This document shows, one piece after another, positions 34,501 to 41,669 of a stretch of 64,000 bases of DNA (position 1 is its first letter; each line of letters opens with the position of its first letter). A program made the translations under genes and the position numbers. Origin of the DNA: Streptomyces sp. A2-16 (GTDB taxonomy: Bacteria; Actinomycetota; Actinomycetes; Streptomycetales; Streptomycetaceae); contig NZ_CP063808.1 in NCBI RefSeq assembly GCF_018128905.1, positions 8,618,001 to 8,682,000 of the forward strand, read 5' to 3'. Below the pieces are notes generated by a model. It was given only the letters and a program-made list of their open reading frames with translations. It was not told where the DNA came from and did not search any database.

Positions 34501-34656
34501 AAGGACACCGACATCGGCAAAGCGCAGCCGTGGATGCTGCTGGGCCCCGCAACCTACGTCCGACATGAGGGCAGCAAGCCCATGGCCATCACTTGGCAGC
34601 TGCATCATGAGTTGCCTGCGGATGTGTGGTCGTACTCAGCCATCGCCGCCGGCTAA
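31516..34656 (+). CDS. PLD-nuclease/SF2 helicase/DUF3427 fusion, candidate defence protein
   Basis: A 1046-residue protein. Residues 130-290 form an HKD (phospholipase D-like) nuclease domain: DLLCAFVKWYGIRVLESSL, LHAKAWLFRRN (His and Lys near 218-220) and YVGSSNLSKAA. Residues 320-680 form a superfamily 2 helicase: AATGTGKTVMAAL (Walker A, about 347), VVDEFHHATA (about 441), GLTATPERADG (about 472) and QLGRGLRRTQDK (about 649). The C-terminal 350 residues match DUF3427. This three-part form (COG3886+COG1061) occurs in mobile and defence-rich regions. GTG 31516 has GAAGGAG before it. Codon use looks less GC-biased than that of the flanking genes, suggesting transfer. Confidence 0.85.
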   Translation: MAESGDLRAGVHERLITRELHDQIEGLEAAGWKTIDAEVSAESTPHVLARHISEVLGRRLAQLPQKEQVAVANQIMQSLTISAPEPNEDAHNGAIVDGPRQLLALAEQEAPGVYAIRPLTPLSETALITNAPDDPSLGAELRAELATADRIDLLCAFVKWYGIRVLESSLREAAHRGVPIRVITTTYMGATDRHALDRLVRDFGAEVRVNYETRSTRLHAKAWLFRRNSGFDTAYVGSSNLSKAALLDGLEWNVRLSSVATPAVLNKFEASFDSYWNDIAFEAYDPDRDARKLDEALGVAGGSSSQQDSKISLSGLEVRPYPHQADMLERLRVEREVRGHHHNLLVAATGTGKTVMAALDYRNLHKQWGGKKYPRLLFVAHRKEILKQSLRKYREVLDDASFGEPLFSGELPRDWQHVFASVQSLTDQRLDQFDPEHFDIIVVDEFHHATATTYRRVLNHFKPKQLLGLTATPERADGLNVQNEFFEGRIAAEMRLWEALDNDLLCPFHYFGVPDGTDLTRLNWRSGTYDQSQLGDLFSADHARARIVLKQVRDKVSDPMSMRALGFCVTRKHAHFMAKCFQEAGIKAEALDGESKPETRDRILAELKAGEIQVIFSVDLFNEGLDIPDVDTLLLLRPTSSATVFLQQLGRGLRRTQDKPVLTVLDFIGQHRAEFRFEEQFRAMTNLSRNRLLDHAEHDFPLLPSGCQIILEGKSKDIVLDNIRTQIKATVQTLAKEVRDFDTRLLADYLRESRREVKELYKSSNSWTSVLRRAGLADLPEQDGEEDLLKRVHAFLHVDDPERAAAYTRLLSDDAPTYEALDPRNQTYARMLFFNLWDKAGGFGSYAEGLESLREQRALRSELRQVLHHVMGQTDHFPIALEAPHAHIPLKIHSAYNRSEILAALGVARLNGQMPGSFAQGVLWDQPNQTDALLITLEKNEKDFSPTVRYKDYALSPSLFHWESQSTTAETSPTGLRYQEHVKRGSHVLLFMRRYKDTDIGKAQPWMLLGPATYVRHEGSKPMAITWQLHHELPADVWSYSAIAAG

Positions 34657-34707
34657 CAAGCGACAACCCTGGCTGCGCAGTGGGCCCTGGAGGACGTGTC
34701 TCGGGCA

Positions 34708-35283
34708 CTAGCCAACTGGTTGACGTGGGTCACGAATGATCTCGCCAGCTCGATGGAGGAAGGTCGCGTGCGCTTGCACCATCTCACTCCTAGCCCGCTC
34801 AAAACTGGACCAATCCGCGCTAGCACCTGAAGAGCTCATGCTCTCGATATGCAGCAAGGTCCGCATGGCCGCTACCGACTTGCCCGTGATCGCATAGGCT
34901 AATGAATTTGCCTCACTTGGTCCCCATAGCGCCAATTGGCTGGTTTTGGCTTGTAGTTCAAGGGCACGTTCTTGCATCTCACGCCCTGCGGGTTCATCCA
35001 GTCCAGTCCCACTTCGCACCTCAGGCTCGATACGGGCAAGCACCTCATCAAGAGCGGCATAAGCCGCAAGGAGGGCGGCAAAGGACTGGTGCCGCTGGCT
35101 ACGCACCCACTGCCAATGCTCGGCTGCTGCCTGACCGTGCACTTGCGTCAGCGCTGCCTCGACCGCCTTACGTCCACCAGTTTCCGCCCCACGTTTGGCG
35201 TACCTGCCAGCGATCACAGCACCGATGACCGCGGCAGCGAACGCGATAACGCCAGAGATGACCGTCCCCGTTGCATCACTCAT
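34708..35283 (-). CDS. Membrane-anchored helical protein
   Basis: About 191 residues. A single N-terminal membrane helix (ISGVIAFAAAVIGAVIAG) is followed by RYAKRG and a long helical cytoplasmic part (AAAEHWQWVRSQRHQSFAALLAAYAALDEVLARIEPEV ... FERARSEMVQAHATFLHRAGEII). The ATG at 35283 begins MSDATGTVISG. It is convergent with the helicase gene (51 bases apart) and divergent from the SRA gene (101 bases). Its function is unknown. Membrane proteins of this form are common in defence loci, but no family could be named. Confidence 0.65.
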   Translation of the reverse strand: MSDATGTVISGVIAFAAAVIGAVIAGRYAKRGAETGGRKAVEAALTQVHGQAAAEHWQWVRSQRHQSFAALLAAYAALDEVLARIEPEVRSGTGLDEPAGREMQERALELQAKTSQLALWGPSEANSLAYAITGKSVAAMRTLLHIESMSSSGASADWSSFERARSEMVQAHATFLHRAGEIIRDPRQPVG

Positions 35284-35384
35284 CGCACCATCCTCGCCCG
35301 AGCCCAGTGCGACCACAACGTCCTCCGGGGCGCCCCGCGTCACCCCCTGCACTCAGCGAGCGGGGAAGCTATTAACCTCGACCT

Positions 35385-36419
35385 ATGACAACACCCATAC
35401 CCGAGTTTCAACCCGGTGCAGTCCTCACACGCGCAGACATTCATCCCGTACTTGGCGGCAGCGGCTACGCAGGAATCTGCCCAGCGAAGGAGAAGCGGAA
35501 CGTCCTCCTGTTCTCCGACAGCAAAATTGGGGAGCGTTACGGATACAGCGATGGATGGCTCGCCGAGGATGACGACATCGGCCCCATATTCACCTACACC
35601 GGAGCTGGTAAGCGAGGCGATCAAACCCTTAGTGGCGGCAACTCGGCGATCCTGGAAGCCGCCAACAAGGGCCGCACATTACACTTATTCATTGCAGTCG
35701 GCAAAATTCCGGGCAGCGATACGCGAACACACAAGTACATAGGGAAGTTCAGAGTTGACGAACGCAACGCATTTGAGATAAAGGAAGCAAGAGACGAACT
35801 AGGCCAGAACCGCAACGTCATTGTCTTCCGATTGCGCCCTATAGGCCCTCACATCCGTGACGCTTCCGACACGCTTCAGCCGGCGCCTCAGTCTAGGTTT
35901 CGGCTACACCAGACCGCAGGCCGTATTGCCCGGGCGTATCGACGCGCGAGACGTCAGCAGCAGCCAACCAATCCAGAACAGGTAGCTACGGCCACACGTG
36001 ATGACTTGGCAGATGCCTTCGAGGATCGCGAGACTGCCTCTGGGGAAAACATCGTGCAACTCGAGCTGTCGATGCGGAACTCGACATCTCAACTGGTATT
36101 TGACCTCTACAACCAGACGAACAACACGCTCTATGAGCCGACCGGCAGCGCAGCAAATGAGTCAATCACTCAGGCTCTTGCGCAACTCCTCCAAGCACGG
36201 CACCACTTGAGGCGCATAGCCCACCAGCAGCCTCTTCACCTGATGGTCCTCACTCCGTCACTCCCCCGCGAAGACCTCCGTGACCTGCTCGCCGAACACG
36301 GGATTGGTATCGTGTATAGAAATGAAAGCGGCAATTTCTCCGAGTTCGAGGCGCATACACCGACGTCGATCCCCTCTCAAGGTCTCCGCTGCATTGACTG
36401 CCCTGTACTTGCTTCCTGA
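35385..36419 (+). CDS. SRA/YDG-domain protein with PD-(D/E)xK-like C-terminus
   Basis: A 344-residue protein. Residues 20-125 have the SRA/YDG pattern: SGYAGICPAK, GPIFTYTGAGKRGDQTLSGGNSAI and KYIGKFRVDERN. SRA domains read 5-methyl or hydroxymethyl cytosine in eukaryotic UHRF1 and bacterial type IV enzymes. A basic linker (RIARAYRRARRQQQ) follows. Residues 230-335 look like a PD-(D/E)xK nuclease (VFDLYNQTNNTLYEPTG, ESITQALAQLLQARHHL, LMVLTPSLPREDLRDLLAEHGIGIVYR). Asp240 and Glu251 fit, but the expected Lys is Thr253. Two in-frame TTA codons (35679, 35685) suggest bldA dependence or recent acquisition. Confidence 0.62.
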   Translation: MTTPIPEFQPGAVLTRADIHPVLGGSGYAGICPAKEKRNVLLFSDSKIGERYGYSDGWLAEDDDIGPIFTYTGAGKRGDQTLSGGNSAILEAANKGRTLHLFIAVGKIPGSDTRTHKYIGKFRVDERNAFEIKEARDELGQNRNVIVFRLRPIGPHIRDASDTLQPAPQSRFRLHQTAGRIARAYRRARRQQQPTNPEQVATATRDDLADAFEDRETASGENIVQLELSMRNSTSQLVFDLYNQTNNTLYEPTGSAANESITQALAQLLQARHHLRRIAHQQPLHLMVLTPSLPREDLRDLLAEHGIGIVYRNESGNFSEFEAHTPTSIPSQGLRCIDCPVLAS

Positions 36420-36448
36420 GCCTCGCAGTTGCTGACGGAGCTACTGTT

Positions 36449-36489
36449 GGTGGATTGGCGGCGCCTGCATCAAACGCCGCCAATCCACC
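36449..36489. terminator. Strong terminator between SRA gene and HATPase gene
   Basis: GGTGGATTGGCGGCG and CGCCGCCAATCCACC form a perfect 15-bp stem with an 11-base loop, 29 bases after the SRA stop codon. The facing gene ends 15 bases further on, so it can act in both directions. Confidence 0.85.
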
Positions 36490-36504
36490 GAACGCCCGAC
36501 AGCG

Positions 36505-37146
36505 CTACTCAACGTCCGCCTCGAAGCGGGTCTGTGCGCGTTCAAGGGCCTCGTCGACGTCGCACCCGTGAGCCCACAGCCAATGCAGGATGTCGACAAC
36601 GACATCGATCGCTACGTCCTCCACCACTGATACGGCTCCGGCCCCCGCCTCCCGCCATCGATCTTGTCCGGAGCCGTAGCTGCTCAGCAAAGCTTCTACT
36701 CGGTTCACGCGCGTCCCCCCGGAGTGCCCCTCCGCTGAAGGCAACCCAGAAGGCAGCTCACACCAGGTCACCTTCTGCTCGGCCTGGAGCTGAACGCCCC
36801 AGCGATCGGTAACCGCACTGACCAGTGCCATACCTCTACCCGACTCAGCGTCGAGCCCGCCGTCGAGGAGCGTTGGCAGAGCGCGAGGGTCCGGGTCGTA
36901 CACCTCGATGCGTACGCGACTACCCCTCATCGAGACGACCAGCGTGGTAGGGGTACCGGCGCCTACGTGCTTGATGACATTCGACACGAGTTCGCTCACA
37001 CAGAGCTGAGCCGCGTCGATCACACCGTGAAGACCCCACAGCCCCAAGTGAAGCCGCATGATCCGCCGGAGCGCCGCGACCTCCTGCGGTTCCGCGGTGA
37101 AGGGAAGGCTCCAGGGCTTCCTCAGGACACCAGCAATGCAGTCCAT
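36505..37146 (-). CDS. HATPase (anti-sigma-like) protein of an AbaA/WhiJ-type set
   Basis: A 213-residue cytoplasmic protein. Residues 15-145 form a single-domain GHKL ATPase like SpoIIAB or RsbW (LCVSELVSNVIKHVGAGTPTTL, RIEVYDPDPRALP, ESGRGMALVSAVTDRWGV). The last 70 residues are an unrelated helical tail (VEDVAIDVVVDILHWLWAHGCDVDEAL). Such ATPases are regularly paired with XRE-DUF5753 and DUF397 genes in Streptomyces (abaA and whiJ loci). It is divergent from the XRE gene, and operator-like repeats lie between them. Confidence 0.82.
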   Translation of the reverse strand: MDCIAGVLRKPWSLPFTAEPQEVAALRRIMRLHLGLWGLHGVIDAAQLCVSELVSNVIKHVGAGTPTTLVVSMRGSRVRIEVYDPDPRALPTLLDGGLDAESGRGMALVSAVTDRWGVQLQAEQKVTWCELPSGLPSAEGHSGGTRVNRVEALLSSYGSGQDRWREAGAGAVSVVEDVAIDVVVDILHWLWAHGCDVDEALERAQTRFEADVE

Positions 37147-37171
37147 CCACCAACACCTCTACCTTCGAGTG

Positions 37172-37236
37172 GAGTTACAGGGTGCAACTCATCACATACA
37201 GAGAGTTGCATTGGAACTCTCAAAATGGAACTCTCA
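37172..37236. promoter_or_regulatory. Operator-like repeat array between HATPase and XRE genes
   Basis: GAGTTACA occurs at 37172, TGCAACTC at 37183 and GAGTTGCA at 37203, the last two forming an 8-bp inverted pair with a 12-base spacer. The 11-base TGGAACTCTCA is repeated at 37212 and 37226. The cluster lies 26-90 bases upstream of the HATPase start. The XRE protein is the likely binder. This is inferred from position only. Confidence 0.55.
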
Positions 37237-37349
37237 TTTCTGACCTCTGGTGGTGGAGGCATGCGACGAGCGCCCCCGGCGCGCGCCACCTTGCCGTCCC
37301 CTTGGGACAACCAGGACGATCTGCTAGGTCGACACGAAGGGCCGTAGGC

Positions 37350-38195
37350 ATGGCAGTTGGACCCACAACACGAAGGCGCCAACTCGGCGCCGACCTGCGC
37401 CGTCTCCGCGAGCGGAGGGGGTTGACCCTTGAGGAGGCGGGCACCCGCGTCGGCATCTCGAAGGCGACCTTGAGCCGCTACGAGACCAAGGAAGGGTCCG
37501 TCAAATGGCCCGCTGTCGATGCCCTCTGCCGCGAGTACGAAGCCTCCGACGAAGAACGCCTCGCCCTCGTAGAGCTCGCGAAAGGCGCCAAGATCCAGGG
37601 ATGGTGGCGGTCTCTGGACGACCCCATCCCCGAGTCGATGAACCTCATGCTCACGCTCGAGGACGAAGTCGTACGCGAGGACCACTACGCGTGTATGTAC
37701 ATCCCCGGTCTTCTACAGACCCGCGCCTACGCGGAAGCCGTCCACCGAGCCTCGGAAGTGCAGTGTCCCGAGCGCGAGGTTCAGCACATGGTCGACATCC
37801 GCATGAAGAGGCAAGAGCTTCTCGAACGAGACGACCCCCCGCTGCTGTGGTGTGTGATCGATGAGGCGGCGCTGCGGCGCAGGGTCGGTGGCCGAGAGGT
37901 CATGCAGAACCAGCTCCAGCACCTACTGACCATGTCGCGCCGACCGCACGTCACCGTCCAAGTACTCCCCTTCTCATCGGGCGCGCACGCGGCTTCCGTG
38001 GGCAGCTTCGCCGTCCTGAGAGGGCCGGCTCCGGAACTGGACGTGGTGTACGTGGACCTGCTCGGCGGCGGCCTCTTCATGGAGAAGCAACGGGAACTGG
38101 AGCGTTATAGATTGGCGTTCGAGTACCTCAGCGCCCAGGCGCTCGACCTTGAGTCCTCGGCGGCGGTCATCCGCCGTATAAGCAAGGAGCTTTGA
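37350..38195 (+). CDS. XRE-family regulator with DUF5753 (WhiJ-like)
   Basis: A 281-residue protein. Residues 10-65 form a Cro/XRE helix-turn-helix (LGADLRRLRERRGLTLEEAGTRVGISKATLSRYE). Residues 95-270 form DUF5753 (IPGLLQTRAYAEAV, LLWCVIDEAALRRRVGG, QLQHLLTMSRRPHVTVQVLPFSSGAH, VYVDLLGG). It belongs to the large WhiJ-like family whose members act with a small DUF397 partner. Its stop overlaps the DUF397 start (TGATG). It would be the DNA-binding regulator of this four-gene set. Confidence 0.9.
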   Translation: MAVGPTTRRRQLGADLRRLRERRGLTLEEAGTRVGISKATLSRYETKEGSVKWPAVDALCREYEASDEERLALVELAKGAKIQGWWRSLDDPIPESMNLMLTLEDEVVREDHYACMYIPGLLQTRAYAEAVHRASEVQCPEREVQHMVDIRMKRQELLERDDPPLLWCVIDEAALRRRVGGREVMQNQLQHLLTMSRRPHVTVQVLPFSSGAHAASVGSFAVLRGPAPELDVVYVDLLGGGLFMEKQRELERYRLAFEYLSAQALDLESSAAVIRRISKEL

Positions 38196-38401
38196 TGACG
38201 ACGGCCCCGACGCTCCAGTGGTTCAAGTCCTCCTACAGCGGAGGCAGCGGAACCGAGTGCGTGGAGGCCGCCTTCGTTCACCCCGAGGTCCTCGTACGAG
38301 ATTCAAAGGCACCGGAACGCCCGTACGTCGCCGTGTCGGTGAGGGCCTGGCGGGACTTCCTAGCCGGAGCACGTCGTACTGCTCCCAAGGACTTCGAATG
38401 A
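38195..38401 (+). CDS. DUF397 protein (BldB-like small regulator)
   Basis: A 68-residue protein with the DUF397 signature: WFKSSYSGGSGTECVEAA, VLVRDSK and a final WRDFLAGAR. Such proteins pair with WhiJ-type XRE regulators and are thought to antagonise them. AAGGAG precedes the ATG at 38195, which shares bases with the XRE stop. Its own stop overlaps the next start (ATGA). Confidence 0.9.
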   Translation: MTTAPTLQWFKSSYSGGSGTECVEAAFVHPEVLVRDSKAPERPYVAVSVRAWRDFLAGARRTAPKDFE

Positions 38402-39387
38402 CCACCGTGACCGGCATCGCCCCCCGCGGGACACAGCACTGCGAGACCTCAACCCTCGGCGTCCTCCTCCGGCACCAGGGAATCGACCTCTCCGAACCCA
38501 TGCTCTTCGGCCTCGGCCGCGGGCTGTCCTTCATCTACTGGGACAGCAAGAGCATGGACTTCCCCTTCCTCGGGGGGCGGGTCAAGCCGTTCGAGCTCAC
38601 GCGGAATCTGGCGGAGGCGCTCGGGGTGGAGCTGTCGGTGCGGGAGACCAGTTCGCCGCGCAAGGCGTGGGCCGACGTGGTGGAGGCGATCGGCGCCGGT
38701 CGACCCGTCGGTCTGCAGCTGGACTGCTATCACCTCGACTACTTCACGGCGAAGGTGCACTTCGGGGGGCATGTCGTCGCCCTGTACGGCTATGACGACC
38801 AGGTTGCCCATCTCGTGGACACCGAGCAGCAGGGCGGTGCCGTGGTCACCAGTCTGACGAGTCTGGCCGAGGCCAGGGCCGCGCGTGGGCCCATGACCGC
38901 CAAGCACCGGTCCTTCACCCTCACCGCTCCCCAGGAGCTGCCCTCTCCTCACGAAGCGATCGTGCCCGCCATCACCGCCTGCGCCCACACCTTCCTCAAC
39001 CCGCCCATCGCCAACCTGGGTCACCGGGGCATCGAGAAGAGCGGCAAGCTCGTACGCACATGGCTGCGGCGGAGCGACGACCCGGGGCGGGATCTGCCTC
39101 AGGCCGCCCTGCTGATGGAGAAGGCCGGTACCGGCGGTGCCCTGTTCCGCAACCTCTACCGTGACTTCCTCGCGGAGTGTGCCGAGTTCGTCGACAGTGA
39201 TCATCTGCGCACCGGCCACCGGTTGTACGCCGAGGCGGCCGCGCTGTGGACCGAGGTCGCGGTGCTGATCACCAAGGCCGGTGAGTCGGGCGAGGAGCAG
39301 CACCTCGCGCAGGCGGGTACCGCCCTCCTCGAACTGTCACGCATCGAGCGCGAGGCCATGGAGGCACTGAGCCGCCTGGAGGGCTGA
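38398..39387 (+). CDS. BtrH-like acyltransferase/peptidase (BtrH_N plus DUF4872)
   Basis: A 329-residue cytoplasmic protein. The N-terminal papain/C39-like domain has a Cys after His (GTQHCETSTLGVLLRHQG) and a later His in KVHFGGHVVALYGYDD, a probable Cys-His pair. BtrH transfers an acyl chain from a carrier protein in butirosin synthesis, but no carrier protein or aminoglycoside gene is here. The C-terminal 150 residues match DUF4872 (HRGIEKSGKLVRTWLRRSDD, ERLEG-type helical end). It is coupled to DUF397 through ATGA overlap, so it is the likely effector controlled by the XRE/DUF397 pair. Its substrate is unknown. Confidence 0.8.
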   Translation: MTTVTGIAPRGTQHCETSTLGVLLRHQGIDLSEPMLFGLGRGLSFIYWDSKSMDFPFLGGRVKPFELTRNLAEALGVELSVRETSSPRKAWADVVEAIGAGRPVGLQLDCYHLDYFTAKVHFGGHVVALYGYDDQVAHLVDTEQQGGAVVTSLTSLAEARAARGPMTAKHRSFTLTAPQELPSPHEAIVPAITACAHTFLNPPIANLGHRGIEKSGKLVRTWLRRSDDPGRDLPQAALLMEKAGTGGALFRNLYRDFLAECAEFVDSDHLRTGHRLYAEAAALWTEVAVLITKAGESGEEQHLAQAGTALLELSRIEREAMEALSRLEG

Positions 39388-39486
39388 ACCGACTCCCGGT
39401 CCGGCCCGGGAAGCATCGACACTCGGTGCCGGGGGCGGCTGCGTGGATACTGCCCTCAAGCACCGATCCCGGAAGGCGACGACACC

Positions 39487-39789
39487 ATGCTCATCCTGTT
39501 TGGCACCAAGGGGTACCTGTACCAGCTCGCGATACTCACCCTGGTGTGCGGGCGGTGCGGGAACCCGGCCGCGCACACCCTGCGCAAGCGGGTCACGAAG
39601 TTCACGCTGTTCTTCGTGCCGCTGTTCCCGATCTCCACCAAGTACGCGATGCAGTGCACCTTCTGCGGTGCCGAGAGCAAGCTCAGCGCGCAGGAGGCGG
39701 AGCAGCTTCAGGCGCAGGCCGCCGCCGGTGGTGGGCAGGGCGGGCAGGTGCAGGGCGGACAGGCCCCGCAGCAGCCGTACCACCAGTGA
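39487..39789 (+). CDS. Zinc-ribbon protein
   Basis: A 100-residue protein with two CxxC pairs (CGRCGNPAAH and CTFCGAE) flanking a hydrophobic stretch (FTLFFVPLFPIS), as in the zinc_ribbon_15 family, and a Gln/Gly tail. The role is unknown. It ends 12 bases before the convergent sigma factor gene. Confidence 0.75.
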   Translation: MLILFGTKGYLYQLAILTLVCGRCGNPAAHTLRKRVTKFTLFFVPLFPISTKYAMQCTFCGAESKLSAQEAEQLQAQAAAGGGQGGQVQGGQAPQQPYHQ

Positions 39790-39801
39790 GGCCGTGCGGG
39801 T

Positions 39802-41463
39802 TCAGGGCGCCTGATCGGCGTCGGCCGGCGCGAGCTGTCGGTTCGCCGGTTCGGCTTCCCCCTGTGTGAGGGGTTTGCCTGGTGGGGGCTCGTCGCCGCC
39901 GCAGCCTCCGCCGGACGGGGGCGGCGTCTCGGAGGGCTCGGGGGCGGGCGGGGGCTCCGAGTACGTCGGCGGGTCCGGTGTCTTCTCGGCCGGCGGAGGC
40001 TCAGCGGACGGAGGCTCTGTGGGAGTCGGGCTGCTGGGCTCCGGTGTGGGCGGGTCCTCCCCCGGTGGGGGTTCGACAGGGCTGGGACTGGGGTCCGGCA
40101 CCTCCGGTGCGGGCTTCACGGGGGTGGGGCTCGGGTCCGGCACCTCCGGTGCGGGCTGATCCGTTGGCCCCGAACCTCCCCCGGATCCACCGGACCCACC
40201 GGACCCACCGGAGTCCTCGGGCTTCCCGGCCTCCCGGCCACCCCCACCCAGCTGTACGCCTGCCCCGTCCCCCGCTACGACCGTCCCCGCCCCGCCGTCC
40301 CGGTTCCGGCCCCGCTCGGCCGTGACCGTTCCGGGGCCTGCCGGTGTCTCCGCCACGGCACCCTCGGTCGACCCCACCACAGGTCCGACCAACGGCCCCT
40401 GAGCCACCGGCTCCCGCCCGGGCGAAGTCACCGTCGAGGGTGACTCGTTGACCCCGAGGGTCAGGACGATCGCGATGGCCGCGGCCGCCGCCGTACCGGA
40501 GGCGAGCGCCGCCTTGGTCTTCGGGCCCGCCGCACGGACGGTCCGCACAAGACCCGACCCGGCCGCCGAAACACCTCCCGCAGACCCCGTAGCGGACCCG
40601 GCGGACCCCGCAGCCCCTGCCACGGACCCGGCAGACCCCGCCGCGGCTCCCGCCGTCGCCCCCGTCCCCGCCCCGACGACCCCCGCCGTCAGCGACGCCA
40701 AGAACTTCCCCGTGGCCCCCGCGCCCACCGCGAAGACCAGCAGCGCGGGTCCCGTGAGGGCGGGCAGCCGGTTGTTGGCGCTGATCAGGACGGCGAGGCG
40801 CCCGCGGCAGTCGTCGCAGGCGTCGACGTGGGCGAGGAGGCGCTCGGACTGGCGCGAGGTCGCGTTGCCGCGGACGTAGGCCGGCATCCGGCTCCAATGG
40901 ACCTGGCACGCGGGATCGTCGGGCGCCTCGGTCTGGGAGCGCAGGAACGCCTGGCGCATGCCTTCGCGGGCCCGGTGCAGCAGTACGGCCGTCGCGCCCT
41001 GCTTGGCGCCGATCTGCCGGCCGACCGTCTCGAGCGGCTGGCCCTCGGCGTCGGCGAGCCACAGGGCCCGCACCCAGCGTTCGGGGAGTTCACCGAGGAC
41101 GCGGACCAACAGGTCGGTGGCGGAGACCTGTTCGGCGGGGTCCTCCCCGTGACCGGTGGACGCCTGCTCGGGGACCTGGGGATCCCGAGGGGTCTCGTGG
41201 GTCGCGCTCGCGACGGAGGACGCGAGGTGCCGGACGGTCGTCATGAGGTACGCCGGGACGTTGTCGATCTCGTGCCCGGCGGACAGCCGCCGCCAGACGC
41301 GGAAGTGCGCCTCGGCGACGAGGTCCTCGGCCGCCCAGGTGTTGCGGGTGAGCGAGCGGGCGTACGCGACGAGGCGCGGCTGTTCCTCCTCGTAGACGCG
41401 CACGTAGGCGGCGGTCGCGGAGGAGGACGTCTGAGCGGGCACTCTGGCGGGTTGGTCGGTCAT
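39802..41463 (-). CDS. ECF sigma factor fused to zinc-binding and membrane-spanning tail
   Basis: A 553-residue protein. Residues 20-90 form sigma region 2 (EEQPRLVAYARSLTRNTWAAEDLVAEAHFRVW) and residues 115-172 form region 4 (LPERWVRALWLADAEGQPLETVGRQIGAKQGA). A zinc motif follows, with Cys186, His212, Cys216 and Cys219 (HVDACDDC), the pattern of ZAS anti-sigma domains. Two hydrophobic stretches (about 234-262 and 315-340) span the membrane. The rest (340-553) is a Pro/Glu/Gly-rich extracytoplasmic tail with 14-residue repeats (APEVPDPSPTPVKP). A sigma factor physically joined to its own anti-sigma-like domain and membrane is seen in a few actinomycete ECF groups. Release by proteolysis is possible. 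Confidence 0.85.
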   Translation of the reverse strand: MTDQPARVPAQTSSSATAAYVRVYEEEQPRLVAYARSLTRNTWAAEDLVAEAHFRVWRRLSAGHEIDNVPAYLMTTVRHLASSVASATHETPRDPQVPEQASTGHGEDPAEQVSATDLLVRVLGELPERWVRALWLADAEGQPLETVGRQIGAKQGATAVLLHRAREGMRQAFLRSQTEAPDDPACQVHWSRMPAYVRGNATSRQSERLLAHVDACDDCRGRLAVLISANNRLPALTGPALLVFAVGAGATGKFLASLTAGVVGAGTGATAGAAAGSAGSVAGAAGSAGSATGSAGGVSAAGSGLVRTVRAAGPKTKAALASGTAAAAAIAIVLTLGVNESPSTVTSPGREPVAQGPLVGPVVGSTEGAVAETPAGPGTVTAERGRNRDGGAGTVVAGDGAGVQLGGGGREAGKPEDSGGSGGSGGSGGGSGPTDQPAPEVPDPSPTPVKPAPEVPDPSPSPVEPPPGEDPPTPEPSSPTPTEPPSAEPPPAEKTPDPPTYSEPPPAPEPSETPPPSGGGCGGDEPPPGKPLTQGEAEPANRQLAPADADQAP

Positions 41464-41669
41464 GCAGGAACGCTCCAGTTCCCGGCGGTCGGGGCGCGGA
41501 AGAGTTTGTCAGCGTAGATGACAAAAGTTTCAATCATTCAGTTCCGGCCGTGACTCAGATCACAGGAAGGAACGCGAGCCTCCGCGTAATCAAGGGACAC
41601 TCCCGCGGCTCGACAGGGCAATCGACACACAACCGCCATACCTCGCACCCGAGACGGAGACCCGCCGCC

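Noticed and set aside
38398..39387. Aminoglycoside (butirosin-like) biosynthetic cluster
   Set aside because: No acyl carrier protein, glycosyltransferase or aminotransferase is nearby. The BtrH-like gene is alone with regulators.
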